Shown here: piece by piece, positions 33,038 to 33,966 of the stretch
Layout: each line of letters starts with the position of its first letter
How positions within the stretch are numbered: the stretch's first letter is position 1
Assembly: GCA_964572065.1 (NCBI GenBank)
Contig: CAZNER010000015.1
Span: 1-33,966, forward strand
Length of the DNA stretch: 33,966 nt
Direction of reading: 5' to 3'
DNA from: CAZNER01 sp964572065
GTDB lineage: Bacteria; Patescibacteriota; Dojkabacteria; JAHIVN01
The notes under the pieces: generated by a model
What the model was told of the DNA's origin: nothing
What the model saw: only the letters and a program-made list of their open reading frames with translations
The model's database searches: none
Made by a program: the position numbers and the translations under genes

Positions 33038-33966
33038 CTATTCCATATTGTCATCCTTATTCTTCTTTTTCAAAGGATGATATTTTTTATGCGTATCTTC
33101 GGCAAATCGATCAGATGCATGTACATATCTAGTTGTAGTTTGTAAAGACTCATGACCCAAAAGATGCTGTATTGCAGCTGGACTTGCACCTTCCTCAGCT
33201 AGATATGTAGCAAATCCATGTCTTAAACTATGAGGACTTACAGGAACGACAATCCCCAAAAGCTTTCTATATAAAGCAATTCTATTCTGTATATATCTAG
33301 CAGAAAGCCTCACATTTTGTAAATCCCTTGTTCCAATCCGGACACCTCTTGTTGGAATAAATAATGCCTTATATTTATCATCCCTTGTCTCTAAATACCT
33401 AGCAAGATAATACTTACAGCGATCTGTAAGATACACAAATCTCTGCTTTTTTCCCTTACCCATAATAAATATTTTACCTTTTTTTATTTCCTTTCTATCT
33501 TCAGTTAAATCAAGATCTTCAAGATTTAAATTTACTAATTCAGAGATACGCATACCAGTTGAAAATAATAATTCTAAAATGGCTCGATTTCTTTTTGATA
33601 TCTTTTTATTTTTCTCATAGGTACTTGGGTATTCAACTAACCTAACTAAATCTTCAAATTCAGCGACTTGTGATTCTTTACGTTCAGTTCTAATTAATTT
33701 TATCGAATCTGGTGCAAGCGGTGATTTGTAATCAAAATTTATCAAAAATCTTAAATATACCCTTAATGATGATAACATACGGTTTATTGAACGACTCGAT
33801 AGTCTACCATAATGCTTTCCATGATTTTTAGACCCCCTAGGGCTCGCTTTTAAGTTGTTACCGTCATCACAGGCTTTTTTATCGTTTTTATATAATAAAT
33901 CTAAATATTCCTTATTTTTTAAAAATCCCTTATATAAAATTATCGATTTTTTAGAAATTTTATTAA
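33038..33966 (-). CDS. XerC/XerD-type tyrosine recombinase, N-terminus beyond the window
   Basis: A site-specific recombinase with the full catalytic set. Counting from the ATG at 33778, these are R77 (STGMRISEL), K109 (MGKGKKQR), H183 and R186 (HSLRHGFA), H209 (LLGHESLQ) and the nucleophile Y218 (TTTRYVHAS). That ATG is not the true start: the frame stays open to the right edge without a stop and without an ATG. The extra part includes RLSSRSINRMLSSLRVYLRF, the end of the N-terminal SAM-like core-binding domain. The gene is therefore partial here. It is probably the chromosome-dimer-resolving Xer protein, but a mobile-element integrase cannot be excluded. Confidence 0.88.
   Translation of the reverse strand, partial: NKISKKSIILYKGFLKNKEYLDLLYKNDKKACDDGNNLKASPRGSKNHGKHYGRLSSRSINRMLSSLRVYLRFLINFDYKSPLAPDSIKLIRTERKESQVAEFEDLVRLVEYPSTYEKNKKISKRNRAILELLFSTGMRISELVNLNLEDLDLTEDRKEIKKGKIFIMGKGKKQRFVYLTDRCKYYLARYLETRDDKYKALFIPTRGVRIGTRDLQNVRLSARYIQNRIALYRKLLGIVVPVSPHSLRHGFATYLAEEGASPAAIQHLLGHESLQTTTRYVHASDRFAEDTHKKYHPLKKKNKDDNME

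Noticed and set aside
1..33966. CRISPR arrays, tRNA or rRNA genes, insertion sequences, recoded TGA
   Set aside because: No regularly spaced repeats, cloverleaf-like segments, transposase motifs or rRNA-like stretches were seen; TGA is used as a stop in several genes.

Overview
The window is AT-rich and densely coded. It uses the standard bacterial code: TGA ends several genes, including gyrA, so recoded lineages such as Absconditabacteria and Gracilibacteria are unlikely. Gaps are short, start codons have almost no Shine-Dalgarno sequence, and no gap without a gene exceeds about 200 bases. A complete type IV pilus locus without a PilQ secretin or PilP lipoprotein, a lysine-tailed S16, and an ATPase fused to a PhoB-type winged helix together suggest a monoderm bacterium, most likely of the Candidate Phyla Radiation (Patescibacteria). 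The exact phylum is not determinable by eye. I see no rRNA, tRNA, CRISPR array or insertion sequence.

Layout. (1) 1-2281, plus strand: RNA and translation genes rpmF, nusB, rnc, rpsP, khpA. (2) 2288-21110, minus strand: an 18.8-kb pilus locus. In transcription order it reads pilB, pilT, pilC, major pilin, terminator, pilD, four minor pilins of FimU/V/W/X type, a single-domain response regulator, two tandem copies of a two-gene cassette (membrane-anchored SurA/parvulin-like foldase plus a large Cys-rich secreted protein), then pilM, pilN, pilO. Promoter-like sequences lie before pilB, before the minor pilins and before pilM. (3) 21249-27722, plus strand: a DNA polymerase III delta-prime-like gene, then gyrB, an AIM24-family gene, a 53-residue membrane protein and gyrA. 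(4) 27723-32138: a P-loop ATPase with a C-terminal PhoB-type winged helix behind a strong promoter with 11-bp-spaced direct repeats, then an unrecognised 971-residue protein whose start codon lies in a perfect 9-bp hairpin. (5) 32332-32981: a GreA-type factor overlapping a 68-residue protein that resembles only the Gre coiled coil. (6) 33038 to the right edge, minus strand: a Xer-type tyrosine recombinase whose reading frame stays open to the edge.

How the genes fit together. PilB, PilT and PilC with PilMNO form the motor and inner-membrane platform, PilD processes the pilins, and the minor pilins would prime the fibre. The duplicated secreted proteins sit where PilY1 lies in fimU-pilVWX-pilY1 operons. 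I infer that they are pilus-associated adhesins or tip proteins, each with its own foldase. This duplicated cassette, the regulator plus 971-residue pair, and the Gre plus mini-Gre pair are the parts most likely to be undescribed.
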